Source: Bacillota bacterium
GTDB lineage: Bacteria; Bacillota; Dethiobacteria; DTU022
Direction: 5' to 3'
Assembly (NCBI GenBank): GCA_030611385.1
Contig: JAUWPV010000001.1
Span: 69,217 to 133,216, forward strand
DNA length: 64,000 nucleotides
Below are positions 15,970 through 24,948 of this stretch, one piece after another. Under the pieces are notes generated by a model that was given only the letters and a program-made list of their open reading frames with translations, made no database searches and was not told the DNA's origin. The position numbers and the translations under genes were made by a program. The stretch's first letter is position 1. Each line of letters opens with the position of its first letter.

Positions 15970-18015
15970 ATGAAACGGATCCAACCGTATTTTTATATAG
16001 TATCTCTGGCCGGTTTATTTTTATTGGCCGGTTTAACTCTTTTTGGCATAAGCCTTTTTCCGGCAGCAGAAAGCAATGGTATTACTGTTGATCCGCAAAC
16101 CCATGGAGAGGGAGAAGCTCTTTACGATCTTTGGTTCACCAGCACCGGGATCTACGATTTAAACGTTGACCACGCTTTGAGCGGTATTCTCTTTAGCACT
16201 GACAAAAATACAGTCAGCTTGCTGGATAGAGATCGTAAATTACGTTGGGAAAAAGTATTTACCACCGCCCCGCAACAGGCTAAAATATCATCCTGCGGGA
16301 ATTATGCCGTAGTTGGAACCAGCGGCGGCAGACTCTATTTTACATCTGTCGATCAACAGAACTGGTGGGCCAATGAAGGCGATCCGGTTGACTTGATTGC
16401 CATTTCGCCCAATGCTTCCTGGATAGTGGCTGCCCGGTCGCAACCCGATCAGGATTTATACCATGTAGATCTCTTTAACCAGGCTGGTGAACTGCAATGG
16501 AGCGCTGCAACTGGTCCGATTACTGAACTATATTTGTCAAGCGAATACCTTGAACAGGCCAACATTTATTATACTGCTCTCGAAGAAGGGCAGCCGGTGA
16601 TCTATGCTCTCAATCTCGAGGGAGATGTAATCTGGTCCTACGAAGGTCAATCCCTGATTGCTGTTTCCAGGCATGGTAGCCGCCTGGTTGCTGTCCAGAG
16701 CAACAGGCTGATTGTCTATGACTCTCTTGGCTATGAGTTATGGAGCGCCACCCTGCCCTTTGAAGCTGAGACAGTGCTATTTAACCCTCAAAATTATAAC
16801 CGAATACTGGTTTATGGCAGCAGGGAAGGAGCCCTGGAAAATTTATTTTATTTTGATCTGGCCGAAGATATACTCTGGGCGAAATATATTGCTGCCGGTT
16901 CCCTTTTCTCTTTTACTGCTGACGGTCAGCATATTGTGGCCAGCTCCTGGGGACATTACAAAGAAGACTACACTCAAATGATTTTACTGGACCGAAACGG
17001 CGTTGAATCGAACAGTTGGGAAGTTGCCATGCGGGTCGAGCGATTAATCGTTTCCGGCCATCCGCATTTGATCGTGGTTTGTGGTGAAGACGGCTACATC
17101 GATCTGATTGATCTGAAACTACTGATCAGCTTAAATGGAGCCGTTGCTCCAGAAGTTCCAATCTATAGCCCTGTTACGACTGATCTGAGGGCGGATGAAA
17201 CAAAAACAACCCTCTATTTTGTTAATGAAACCGCAGATCTTATTCCGGTAACACGGGCTGTCAGTCTTACTGAAAATCCCATGCGCGCTGCTCTGGACGA
17301 GTTGATCCGCGGCCCGGCACGTGACAGTTCGCTTTATCGGACTATACCGGATAAGGATATTTATATTGAAGTAGATTTCAAACCGGAAAACGGTTCTCTT
17401 TTCCTTGATCTTTCACCGGAACTGGTTCAGCTGAATGGTTCCACCCAAAGCATAGCAGCCCTTGATTCTCTGCTATGGACCGTAAGTTCTTTCTCTGAAG
17501 TTAAAGAAATCTATCTCACATTGGAAAACGAGCCGATCGCTATTTTCGGTGATCGGCCGATACCAGATCAACCCCTCACCCCCAAACGGTTGGAACGGCC
17601 GATCTATATTCCGATTCTAAGCGGCAACCGTTATTATCTGCTGATCCGGGAAGGGGCTGAGGAAAATACGGAAGAAACTGAATTAGAAAACTTGGTCGGG
17701 CAGGTGCTCCACACTTTCCGCTCGCTGCCGTTTGTCCCCTCTGACTTAAGCTTGATTGATATTAATGTAACTTCGGAATTAACTCAGATCAACTTGAACA
17801 GTTCTATTCACGTTGTTTTCCCGGAAGAAGCTGCTGAAAAAGAGCGGCTTTTGGCTGCGCTACTTCTTGATGCCATATTTTTAACCGTTTTTGAGAATAG
17901 CCACTCACTGAGAGCGGAAATACTGGTTGAGGGCGAAAGCTGGATTCCGCCGGTCGGTTATCCTTCTACTAACCGGTTTTTTCGCCAGCCGTATTTTATA
18001 AACCCGGAGCAGTAA
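15970..18015 (+). CDS. membrane-anchored beta-propeller protein with GerMN domain
   Basis: This 681-aa protein starts with a hydrophobic segment (residues about 8-30) that can export or anchor it. Residues about 45-400 contain repeats that alternate short beta stretches with tryptophans (LRWEKVF, LQWSAAT, VIWSYEG, ELWSAT, ILWAKY), as in PQQ/WD-type propellers. Residues about 415-540 (LTENPMRAALDELIRGPA to LDSLLWTVSSFSEVKEIYLTLE) match a GerMN domain, known from spore germination protein GerM and LpqB/LpoB-like envelope proteins. A second partial GerMN-like stretch may follow (about 555-670). It follows a sensor kinase, so an envelope-sensing role is possible but unproven. Confidence 0.75.
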   Translation: MKRIQPYFYIVSLAGLFLLAGLTLFGISLFPAAESNGITVDPQTHGEGEALYDLWFTSTGIYDLNVDHALSGILFSTDKNTVSLLDRDRKLRWEKVFTTAPQQAKISSCGNYAVVGTSGGRLYFTSVDQQNWWANEGDPVDLIAISPNASWIVAARSQPDQDLYHVDLFNQAGELQWSAATGPITELYLSSEYLEQANIYYTALEEGQPVIYALNLEGDVIWSYEGQSLIAVSRHGSRLVAVQSNRLIVYDSLGYELWSATLPFEAETVLFNPQNYNRILVYGSREGALENLFYFDLAEDILWAKYIAAGSLFSFTADGQHIVASSWGHYKEDYTQMILLDRNGVESNSWEVAMRVERLIVSGHPHLIVVCGEDGYIDLIDLKLLISLNGAVAPEVPIYSPVTTDLRADETKTTLYFVNETADLIPVTRAVSLTENPMRAALDELIRGPARDSSLYRTIPDKDIYIEVDFKPENGSLFLDLSPELVQLNGSTQSIAALDSLLWTVSSFSEVKEIYLTLENEPIAIFGDRPIPDQPLTPKRLERPIYIPILSGNRYYLLIREGAEENTEETELENLVGQVLHTFRSLPFVPSDLSLIDINVTSELTQINLNSSIHVVFPEEAAEKERLLAALLLDAIFLTVFENSHSLRAEILVEGESWIPPVGYPSTNRFFRQPYFINPEQ

Positions 18016-18026
18016 CCGGCAAAAAT

Positions 18027-18055
18027 TTGTCAACCGCTTTTCTTTAGGCTAAAAT
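18027..18055 (+). promoter_or_regulatory. promoter of argS
   Basis: TTGTCA and TAAAAT are separated by 17 bases, ending 28 bases before the argS start. Confidence 0.65.
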
Positions 18056-18083
18056 AAGTGAAAAAGTGCCGAGGAGATAATCT

Positions 18084-19793
18084 ATGGATAAGCTTAAAGA
18101 AGAGATCGGACGGCTGCTGGCGCCGTTGGTTTCGCTCGAGCCGAAAGAAATAATAAACCTTCTGGAAGTGCCTCCGGAAACTTCTTACGGGGATCTTGCT
18201 TTTCCCTGCTTCAGTTTTGCCAAAAATAGGAAATTGGCGCCCCCGGTCATTGCCAAAGAATTAAGTGAAAAACTGGTCGGTACAAAAGGTCTTTATTGGG
18301 AAAAGATTGTTTCCAGAGGGCCTTACCTTAACTTTTATATCGCCCCCCGGGCTTATGGCTGCGAAGTACTGCGCCAGATCTGGGAAAGTGGTGAAAAATA
18401 TGGTCATACCAACCTGGGCAACGGGGGCAATGTAACGATTGACTACTCTTCTCCGAATATCGCCAAACCCTTTGGTATCGGTCATATCAGATCAACGGTT
18501 ATCGGACATTCTCTTTATCTGCTCTACAAGGCTCTCGGTTACAACAGCATTGGCATCAATCACCTTGGCGATTGGGGAACGCAGTTCGGCAAACTGATTG
18601 TTGCTTTTAAACACTGGGGTGAAGAAAGCAAGCTCGTAGCGGATCCGGTTAATTATCTCTATCAGCTGTATGTGCAATTTCACCAACGGGTCGAAGAAGA
18701 ACCGGCGTTGGATGATCAGGCGCGGGCCTGGTTTAAAAAACTGGAAGAAGGCGACGACGAAGCGGTTGCCTACTGGATCCGTTTTCGTCAGCTCAGTCTT
18801 GATAACTACGCCCTGACCTATGATCTGCTCGGTATTGAATTCGAGTATATTCATGGCGAAAGTCACTACAATGATCTGCTTGATACAGTGATTAAACTTG
18901 CTCAGGATAAGGGTATCGCCAAAGAGAGTGATGGTGCTCTGATCGTTGACCTCGAGTCGCACGGTTTGCCTCCGGTGATGCTGCGTAAAAAAGACGGCGC
19001 CACCCTCTATATTACCCGCGATCTTGCTGCAGCTATTTACCGCAAGGAAACATTTAATTTTGTCCGTTCACTGTACGTGGTCGGCGCCGAACAGCTCCTC
19101 CACTTTCAACAGCTTTTTAAAGTGCTCGAACTGCTTGGTTTCAAGTGGGCTGCTGACTGTGTGCATGTGCCTTTCGGCCTGATCCGTTTCAAAGAAGGCC
19201 GTATGTCCACCCGTGCCGGCAAAATTATCCTTCTCGATGAAGTCCTTCAGCGTTCGATCGAGATAGCCCGCGAGATCATCGAAGAGAAGAATCCAGATCT
19301 GGCCGACAAAGAAAGAGCTGCCCAAGAAGTTGGCCTGGGGGCGGTGCGTTTCGGCGATTTAAGTAATGATCGAATCAAAAATATTGAATTTGACTGGGAT
19401 AAAGCGCTCGATTTCTCGGGGGAGACCGCCGCCTATATTCAATATGCCCATGCCCGTATCTGCAGTATTTTGCGCAAAGCTGAGGCTGAATACGAAAAGT
19501 GGGATGACAAAGCCGCTTCGATCCTAATTATGGAAGAAGAAATTGCCTTGGTTAAGACCCTGGCCCTGCTGCCGGAAAAAATCATTGCTTCGGCAGAAAA
19601 TTACCGGCCATCGATACTGGCCCGCTACCTGATCGATGTGGCCCGTGAATTTAACCGTTTCTACCACAATTGCCCAGTGCTTGGCAGCGAAGGAGAACTG
19701 AAGCATGGACGATTGTTATTAATTAGGGCCACCAGGCAGGTTATTGCCAACGGGCTTGGTCTGCTCGGTATTGCCGCACCGGAAGAAATGTAG
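18084..19793 (+). CDS. argS: arginyl-tRNA synthetase
   Basis: This 569-aa class I synthetase charges tRNA-Arg. The Arg_S N-terminal domain precedes the catalytic core, whose HIGH motif appears as SPNIAKPFGIGHIRSTVIGHSL. The KMSKS loop is represented by EGRMSTRAGKIILLDEVL, the degenerate form usual for ArgRS. The C-terminal DALR anticodon-binding domain begins near AYIQYAHARICSILRKAE and ends with LGLLGIAAPEEM. ATG lies 6 bases after GAGGAGA. A tRNA-Arg(ACG) gene lies 1.7 kb downstream. Confidence 0.97.
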   Translation: MDKLKEEIGRLLAPLVSLEPKEIINLLEVPPETSYGDLAFPCFSFAKNRKLAPPVIAKELSEKLVGTKGLYWEKIVSRGPYLNFYIAPRAYGCEVLRQIWESGEKYGHTNLGNGGNVTIDYSSPNIAKPFGIGHIRSTVIGHSLYLLYKALGYNSIGINHLGDWGTQFGKLIVAFKHWGEESKLVADPVNYLYQLYVQFHQRVEEEPALDDQARAWFKKLEEGDDEAVAYWIRFRQLSLDNYALTYDLLGIEFEYIHGESHYNDLLDTVIKLAQDKGIAKESDGALIVDLESHGLPPVMLRKKDGATLYITRDLAAAIYRKETFNFVRSLYVVGAEQLLHFQQLFKVLELLGFKWAADCVHVPFGLIRFKEGRMSTRAGKIILLDEVLQRSIEIAREIIEEKNPDLADKERAAQEVGLGAVRFGDLSNDRIKNIEFDWDKALDFSGETAAYIQYAHARICSILRKAEAEYEKWDDKAASILIMEEEIALVKTLALLPEKIIASAENYRPSILARYLIDVAREFNRFYHNCPVLGSEGELKHGRLLLIRATRQVIANGLGLLGIAAPEEM

Positions 19794-19874
19794 CAGACGC
19801 CAGAAGCCGGCTAAACAAAGCTTAAAACTATATTTAAATAGCCGAAAATAGCTGCTTTAACTGGACTGCCAACC

Positions 19875-19907
19875 ATCAAGGTGACTTATGAGCGTCAAGC
19901 TCTTGAT
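19875..19907 (+). promoter_or_regulatory. nested inverted repeat in serS leader
   Basis: ATCAAG (19875-19880) can pair with CTTGAT (19902-19907), and inside it TGAC (19882-19885) with GTCA (19894-19897). It lies 30 bases upstream of serS. No T-box sequence is present, so any control here is of another kind. Confidence 0.35.
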
Positions 19908-19909
19908 AG

Positions 19910-21229
<1,320 letters not shown>

Positions 21230-21261
21230 TTTTCAAGCGGACACGTTTTCGATCGGGCAGA

Positions 21262-21290
21262 TTGACATTAATAGGCCGCTTTGCTATACT
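21262..21290 (+). promoter_or_regulatory. tRNA cluster promoter
   Basis: A perfect TTGACA (21262-21267), a 17-base spacer ending in TGC, and TATACT (21285-21290) lie 23 bases before the first tRNA. It should drive the three tRNA genes as one unit. Confidence 0.88.
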
Positions 21291-21313
21291 GAAAAATGCC
21301 AATCCGCCTGTCG

Positions 21314-21400
21314 GGAGGGGTGTCCGAGCGGTTTAAGGAGCTGGTCTTGAAAACCAGTGACCCGAAAGGGCCGTGGGTTCGAATCCCACCCCCTCCGCCA
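21314..21400 (+). tRNA. tRNA-Ser (UGA)
   Basis: GGAGGGG pairs with CCCCTCC before the encoded CCA; the anticodon loop CTTGAAA gives UGA; a long variable arm (GACCCGAAAGGGCC) identifies a class II serine tRNA; the T-loop is GGTTCGAATCC. It reads UCA and wobble codons. Confidence 0.97.
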
Positions 21401-21413
21401 GTAAATACACAGT

Positions 21414-21507
21414 GGAGAGATGGCCGAGTGGTCGAAGGCGGTCGCCTGCTAAGCGATTAAGCGGGTACAAGCCTGCTTCGAGGGTTCAAATCCCTCTCTC
21501 TCCGCCA
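21414..21507 (+). tRNA. tRNA-Ser (GCU)
   Basis: GGAGAGA pairs with TCTCTCC before CCA; the anticodon loop CTGCTAA gives GCU; a long variable arm and GGGTTCAAATCC T-arm are present. It decodes AGC/AGU. Confidence 0.96.
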
Positions 21508-21510
21508 CAT

Positions 21511-21588
21511 GCGCCCGTAGCTCAGTCCGGATAGAGTAACTGACTACGAATCAGGAGGTCGCAGGTTCAAATCCTGCCGGGCGCACCA
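21511..21588 (+). tRNA. tRNA-Arg (ACG), integration site
   Basis: GCGCCCG pairs with CGGGCGC before CCA; the anticodon loop CTACGAA gives ACG, whose A34 must be deaminated to inosine (by TadA, encoded at 33180) to read CGU/CGC/CGA. Its 3' 47 bases, from the anticodon stem to CCA, are duplicated at 31439-31485; the element inserted here leaves the tRNA gene intact. Confidence 0.97.
21542..21588 (+). repeat. attL, 47-bp direct repeat copy in tRNA-Arg
   Basis: It starts GACTACGAATCAGG and ends GCGCACCA, identical to 31439-31485. It covers the anticodon region through the CCA end, so integration restores a complete tRNA. Confidence 0.95.
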
Positions 21589-21596
21589 TGAACAAA

Positions 21597-21632
21597 GGGT
21601 TTGGGGGCTGGAAACGGTTTCCAAACCTTTTT
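21597..21632 (+). terminator. element-encoded terminator after tRNA-Arg
   Basis: GGTTTGG (21598-21604) pairs with CCAAACC (21621-21627), followed by TTTTT. An alternative inner hairpin GGAAAC/GTTTCC overlaps. Lying just inside attL, it would end the tRNA transcript that the insertion separated from the host terminator at 31491. Confidence 0.75.
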
Positions 21633-21652
21633 AGTGCAACAATAGTGCAACA
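21632..21652. repeat. left pair of TAGTGCAACA sites (putative integrase arm sites)
   Basis: TAGTGCAACA occurs at 21632-21641 and again at 21643-21652, spaced 11 bases, between attL and the integrase stop codon. Matching pairs occur at 31280-31301 and, inverted, at 28389-28407. Paired sites near the att cores fit arm-type integrase binding sites. Confidence 0.65.
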
Positions 21653-21659
21653 GTTACCT

Positions 21660-22838
21660 TTAACCAATCGTGCCATTAGATAATAAATCCTCCATCTTTT
21701 CTGTTGCGTTTATTTGCATATTGGGGAGAACATGGGAGTAAGTATCAAGAGTCAAAACTATGGAAGCATGGCCTAACCTTTCACTAACAACCTTTGGATT
21801 TTCTCCTGCTGATAATAGAAGCGTGGCGCATGTGTGGCGTAGGTCATATAACCTAATGTTCGGTAATCCCGCATATTTCAGTATGGGTTTAAAGTGTCTA
21901 TTGTAGATATTCTGTTCTGACATCGGTTCACCATTGTTAGCAGCAAATACAAAGTTGTGGTCTGTATATGTTCCTGGCTTCGCTTTCAGCTTCTCTTCCT
22001 TCTGTTTTGTTTGATGCTCCCGTAAATCATTTATAACCAGTTTAGTTAGTGGTATTGTTCTTCTGCTTCTCTTCGTTTTCGGTTCTTGAATAATCCAGTT
22101 TCCAATGTTCAGGATTATTTTAAGCAGGTATAGTTCCGGGGCACTGTTCTTTTGAATTCGAGTTAATGACCTATTTATTGTAACTCTGCTATTTTCAAAA
22201 TCTAAATCATCCCATTTAAGCCCCAAAGATTCCCCCGGCCTCATCCCTGAATCAATCAGAAGGGAGAAGATAGCCTTCCACGGGCTGTAAGTTGATGCTT
22301 TCATAAACACCTTAACCTGTTCAGGCGATAGGGCTGTCATTTCCTTTTTCTCTTGTCGGGGTAGGTCTACAAGTTCAGCCGGATTCCTGTATATTCGATT
22401 CCATTTTACAGCTTGTTTCAAACTATTATTTAGGATGGTGTGAGTATAACGAACCGTCCTCGGTGAAAGATTCCTTTCTAACATATCGTTATATAATATC
22501 TGGATTTGTTCTGGTTTCAGTTTATCAAGCCGTATATTCCCGATTACAGGCGAAATATTAAGCCGTGTGAGGTCTTTATAGTCAAGATAGGTCTTTAACC
22601 TTACTCTGTTTTTTACAACCGTCTCAAGCCATGTTTCCATGTGCTCTCTAACCGTAACCCTGCCCGAATCAGAAATAATACCCTCATTCTTCTGATTGGT
22701 CATCTTCGCCAGATATGCTTGCGCCTCACGTTTGCCCTTGATAGTCTTATTATGAAACTTAACTTTGCCTTTTTCGTCTCGACCTAGGAAAACACGAACC
22801 ATATACTTATCATTTCCCTTGTCGATTAGCTTAGTCAT
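21660..22838 (-). CDS. int: tyrosine recombinase integrase
   Basis: A 392-aa phage-type integrase. Residues 1-55 resemble an arm-binding AP2-like domain; about 60-165 is the SAM-like core-binding domain (VREHMETWLETVV to RNLSPRTVRYTHTILNNSLKQAV); the rest is catalytic, with Arg in DSGMRPGESLGLKWDDLDF, the H-x-x-R box in LYDLRHTCATLLL, the later His in RLGHASIVLTLDTYSHV and the Tyr nucleophile in the same stretch. ATG follows AAGGAGG. It should recombine the 47-bp tRNA-Arg core. It lies downstream of two small genes in the same direction and is probably cotranscribed with them. Confidence 0.96.
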   Translation of the reverse strand: MTKLIDKGNDKYMVRVFLGRDEKGKVKFHNKTIKGKREAQAYLAKMTNQKNEGIISDSGRVTVREHMETWLETVVKNRVRLKTYLDYKDLTRLNISPVIGNIRLDKLKPEQIQILYNDMLERNLSPRTVRYTHTILNNSLKQAVKWNRIYRNPAELVDLPRQEKKEMTALSPEQVKVFMKASTYSPWKAIFSLLIDSGMRPGESLGLKWDDLDFENSRVTINRSLTRIQKNSAPELYLLKIILNIGNWIIQEPKTKRSRRTIPLTKLVINDLREHQTKQKEEKLKAKPGTYTDHNFVFAANNGEPMSEQNIYNRHFKPILKYAGLPNIRLYDLRHTCATLLLSAGENPKVVSERLGHASIVLTLDTYSHVLPNMQINATEKMEDLLSNGTIG

Positions 22839-22852
22839 TTTCCAACCTCCTT

Positions 22853-23062
22853 TTAACTATTATCAATATCATCGAAGCTACTGCCAAACATCATGAGAAT
22901 GAAAAATATAATCAAAACTAAACCAAAGATACCATACATACTTGACGGTATTTCAACACGAAATAATCTTAATAATAATATGATTGGTATGCCTATTAGT
23001 GTGTAATACCAAAAGAGACCAGATAAGAACCACAGTATTCTGTTCACTGTCTTTTTAAACAA
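22853..23062 (-). CDS. small two-helix membrane protein
   Basis: A 69-aa hydrophobic protein with a TTG start (the next internal methionine would remove the first helix). Two transmembrane helices are evident (about residues 9-33 and 42-60), joined by a short charged loop (RLFRVEIPSS), with an acidic tail DDIDNS. It lies between the RHH gene and integrase, 14 bases from the latter. It is not recognised; superinfection exclusion or toxin-like functions are possible but unsupported. Confidence 0.6.
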   Translation of the reverse strand: MFKKTVNRILWFLSGLFWYYTLIGIPIILLLRLFRVEIPSSMYGIFGLVLIIFFILMMFGSSFDDIDNS

Positions 23063-23105
23063 AAGTCCTCACCCCTCGTCATCAACCTATAGTACTTACG
23101 AAAAA

Positions 23106-23243
23106 TTATTCTTTTTTAGGGTTCCTATCTAATGCCCATTCCATTAAAAAGCGCATAGCTTCCGCCCTGGTTTTGAAGCGTTGGTCAAAGCGGAAATCCT
23201 CCATCCTTTCCAATAAACTTTCCGGTATTGCGATATTTATCAT
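23106..23243 (-). CDS. 45-aa ribbon-helix-helix (CopG/Arc-like) regulator
   Basis: The frame MINIAIPESLLERMEDF followed by KTRAEAMRFLMEWALDRN fits a ribbon-helix-helix DNA-binding domain: a short beta strand with alternating I/N/A, a first helix (PESLLERMEDF), a turn, and a second helix starting at a T/S-R-A-E-A stretch. ATG follows GGTGGAGG at about 11 bases, and a strong promoter (23293-23321) with palindromic AT-rich sequence lies directly upstream. Its position before the membrane protein and integrase suggests that it regulates its own promoter and thereby integrase. It could alternatively be an orphan antitoxin, but no toxin gene is adjacent. Confidence 0.8.
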   Translation of the reverse strand: MINIAIPESLLERMEDFRFDQRFKTRAEAMRFLMEWALDRNPKKE

Positions 23244-23292
23244 CTTGTTTTTTTCCTCCACCTTTTTACCCCCCTATTATTATTATACCTTC

Positions 23293-23321
23293 AATATAAC
23301 AGATATAATCTATATTGTCAA
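23293..23321 (-). promoter_or_regulatory. promoter of RHH-membrane-integrase operon with palindrome
   Basis: On the minus strand a perfect TTGACA (23321-23316), a 17-base spacer and TATATT (23298-23293) form a strong promoter. A 13-bp palindrome ATATTGTCAATAT (23312-23324) covers the -35 box, a natural operator for the RHH protein encoded just downstream. Confidence 0.75.
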
Positions 23322-23380
23322 TATAGTATCACAGGATAAATAGAGTGAGCCCCTTGTAAAATCATTCACTATCTATTGGG

Positions 23381-23414
23381 AAAAATAAACCCCCTGCTAC
23401 ATCATCAGGAGGTT
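23381..23414 (-). terminator. terminator of the restriction-modification operon
   Basis: On the minus strand AACCTCCTG pairs with CAGGGGGTT (one G-U pair) around a 9-base loop, followed by a T-rich run. It lies about 170 bases after hsdS. The rest of 23244-23582 holds the RHH promoter and an 8-bp inverted repeat AATATTGA/TCAATATT (23432-23465), but no gene that I can support. Confidence 0.75.
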
Positions 23415-23582
23415 ATTCTTAATACTCAGTAAATATTGATTATATTCCAACCTTTTTTCAATATTGCACCTTTTAAAACATGATTAATTCACTGCTCCGG
23501 AAAGAGTAGGTCTTTATCCCGGGAAGACTAATAGCCTGTCCTTTACCTAAAGGTCTATTAAAAACTCTTATGATAGGTTAAC

Positions 23583-24944
23583 TTATTTTGTTTTATTCTC
23601 TATTGCTTTCTCAACTTTTACTTTCGCGCATTCTAATAATTCCATTGCTTGCTTCCTTGCTTCAAATGATTGTTGCACAAGTAAAGAAATTTTTTGTTGG
23701 GTTTCAATAGGAAGTATTGGGATTTGTAAAGTTTTTACTTGTCCCGGTTTCCAGTGGATTATAATCGAACCTCCTCCATCTCTTTCAATTTGTATTTTGC
23801 CAGGCAGTGAATTAACGCATAAAGCTAAGTACTCACTGTTAATCATATTATCGTTGATAATTAATTTTAAAATACCACTTGAAATAATACCTTCGATTGG
23901 TTCCTTTACGACAAAGGCAATACCTGGATTTGCATCTTTTGTTATAAGGAAATCACCAGTTTGAGGTTTATATATCTCTCTAAGCTTTTGATAGAGCTCT
24001 TCGTCTATATATTTCTGATTATTATCAATAAATCCATTTTTGGATAGACTGCTAACCCTAACGAATGGCTTGCCATCTTCTTGGTAATTATCACTTCCCA
24101 CCTCAACACCTTTTTGAAGACCAACTAAGAATATTTTTAATGGCTTTGCATCGTAATTATTTATTAAGTAATCTATTAAATGTTGATATAAGGGTTGAAA
24201 ATATTCAGCATCTAAACGATTGGCTTTATAAGCTTGTGAGAGATTTGCTGTATAAGAAAGCTCATAGTTTGCTTTAAAATCTTTAAGCGCCAATTCTTCT
24301 AAAAGAATTTTTTCAGCTTGGGAAAAATAGTCTTTAGAATTCGACATTAAAGAATAAGCATCTCTGACTAAAGCTGTAACTTCTGTTTCTACATTAAGCC
24401 TTGGCACTGGCAATGTAATCATATACGTTGGTGATATTTCCGGCTGTGAAGAACCATAACAACCTCTCTTAATTAGCTTCTTTCCATAACTTGTGTTAAA
24501 GTAGGCAGCTAAGAATTCTCCAGAAATCTTAGAGGGTCTTATAATTATCATATGAGCAGATGCATAGGCAGGTGTAGGTTCTCCTAAATATACACAGGCA
24601 TCTCCATAATTTGCTCCAGTCCTTGTTACTAAAACATCCCCTTTTTCTAATTTATTTTGAGGTATAAGTTGCGCTTTCTCTTCCGGTATATATCTTTCCT
24701 TGAGAAATTGAAGAATCCAAAAATATTTAGATATATTTTCTGCTAAAATATATGGCATGCCATCTGTTTCATATAGACGTTTGATTTCAACAGGATGTTT
24801 TATATAAGAGATGTAATATTTCAAAGGTTTTCCGATAGCTTGAATATTCTTTTTGATTAATTCTAGCTCTGGCTGGTAGTAGTCGGCATCAATCCTATTT
24901 GCTCCCTCAAGCTCGGATAATTTTTTTATACCTATAACAGCCAT
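23583..24944 (-). CDS. hsdS: type I-like specificity subunit (two TRDs)
   Basis: A 453-aa HsdS-like protein with two similar halves: residues about 1-205 and 220-440 each hold a target-recognition domain followed by a helical spacer. Each half starts alike (NRIDADYYQPELELI and NRLDAEYFQPLYQHL), and each ends in a PVPRLNVETEVTALV or PILPIETQQKISLLVQQSFEAR helix. The internal duplication predicts recognition of a bipartite target. ATG lies 10 bases after GGAGG and 4 bases after the stop of the nuclease-methyltransferase gene, so the two are coupled. No HsdR helicase gene is present in the element. Confidence 0.93.
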   Translation of the reverse strand: MAVIGIKKLSELEGANRIDADYYQPELELIKKNIQAIGKPLKYYISYIKHPVEIKRLYETDGMPYILAENISKYFWILQFLKERYIPEEKAQLIPQNKLEKGDVLVTRTGANYGDACVYLGEPTPAYASAHMIIIRPSKISGEFLAAYFNTSYGKKLIKRGCYGSSQPEISPTYMITLPVPRLNVETEVTALVRDAYSLMSNSKDYFSQAEKILLEELALKDFKANYELSYTANLSQAYKANRLDAEYFQPLYQHLIDYLINNYDAKPLKIFLVGLQKGVEVGSDNYQEDGKPFVRVSSLSKNGFIDNNQKYIDEELYQKLREIYKPQTGDFLITKDANPGIAFVVKEPIEGIISSGILKLIINDNMINSEYLALCVNSLPGKIQIERDGGGSIIIHWKPGQVKTLQIPILPIETQQKISLLVQQSFEARKQAMELLECAKVKVEKAIENKTK

Positions 24945-24948
24945 GTAC

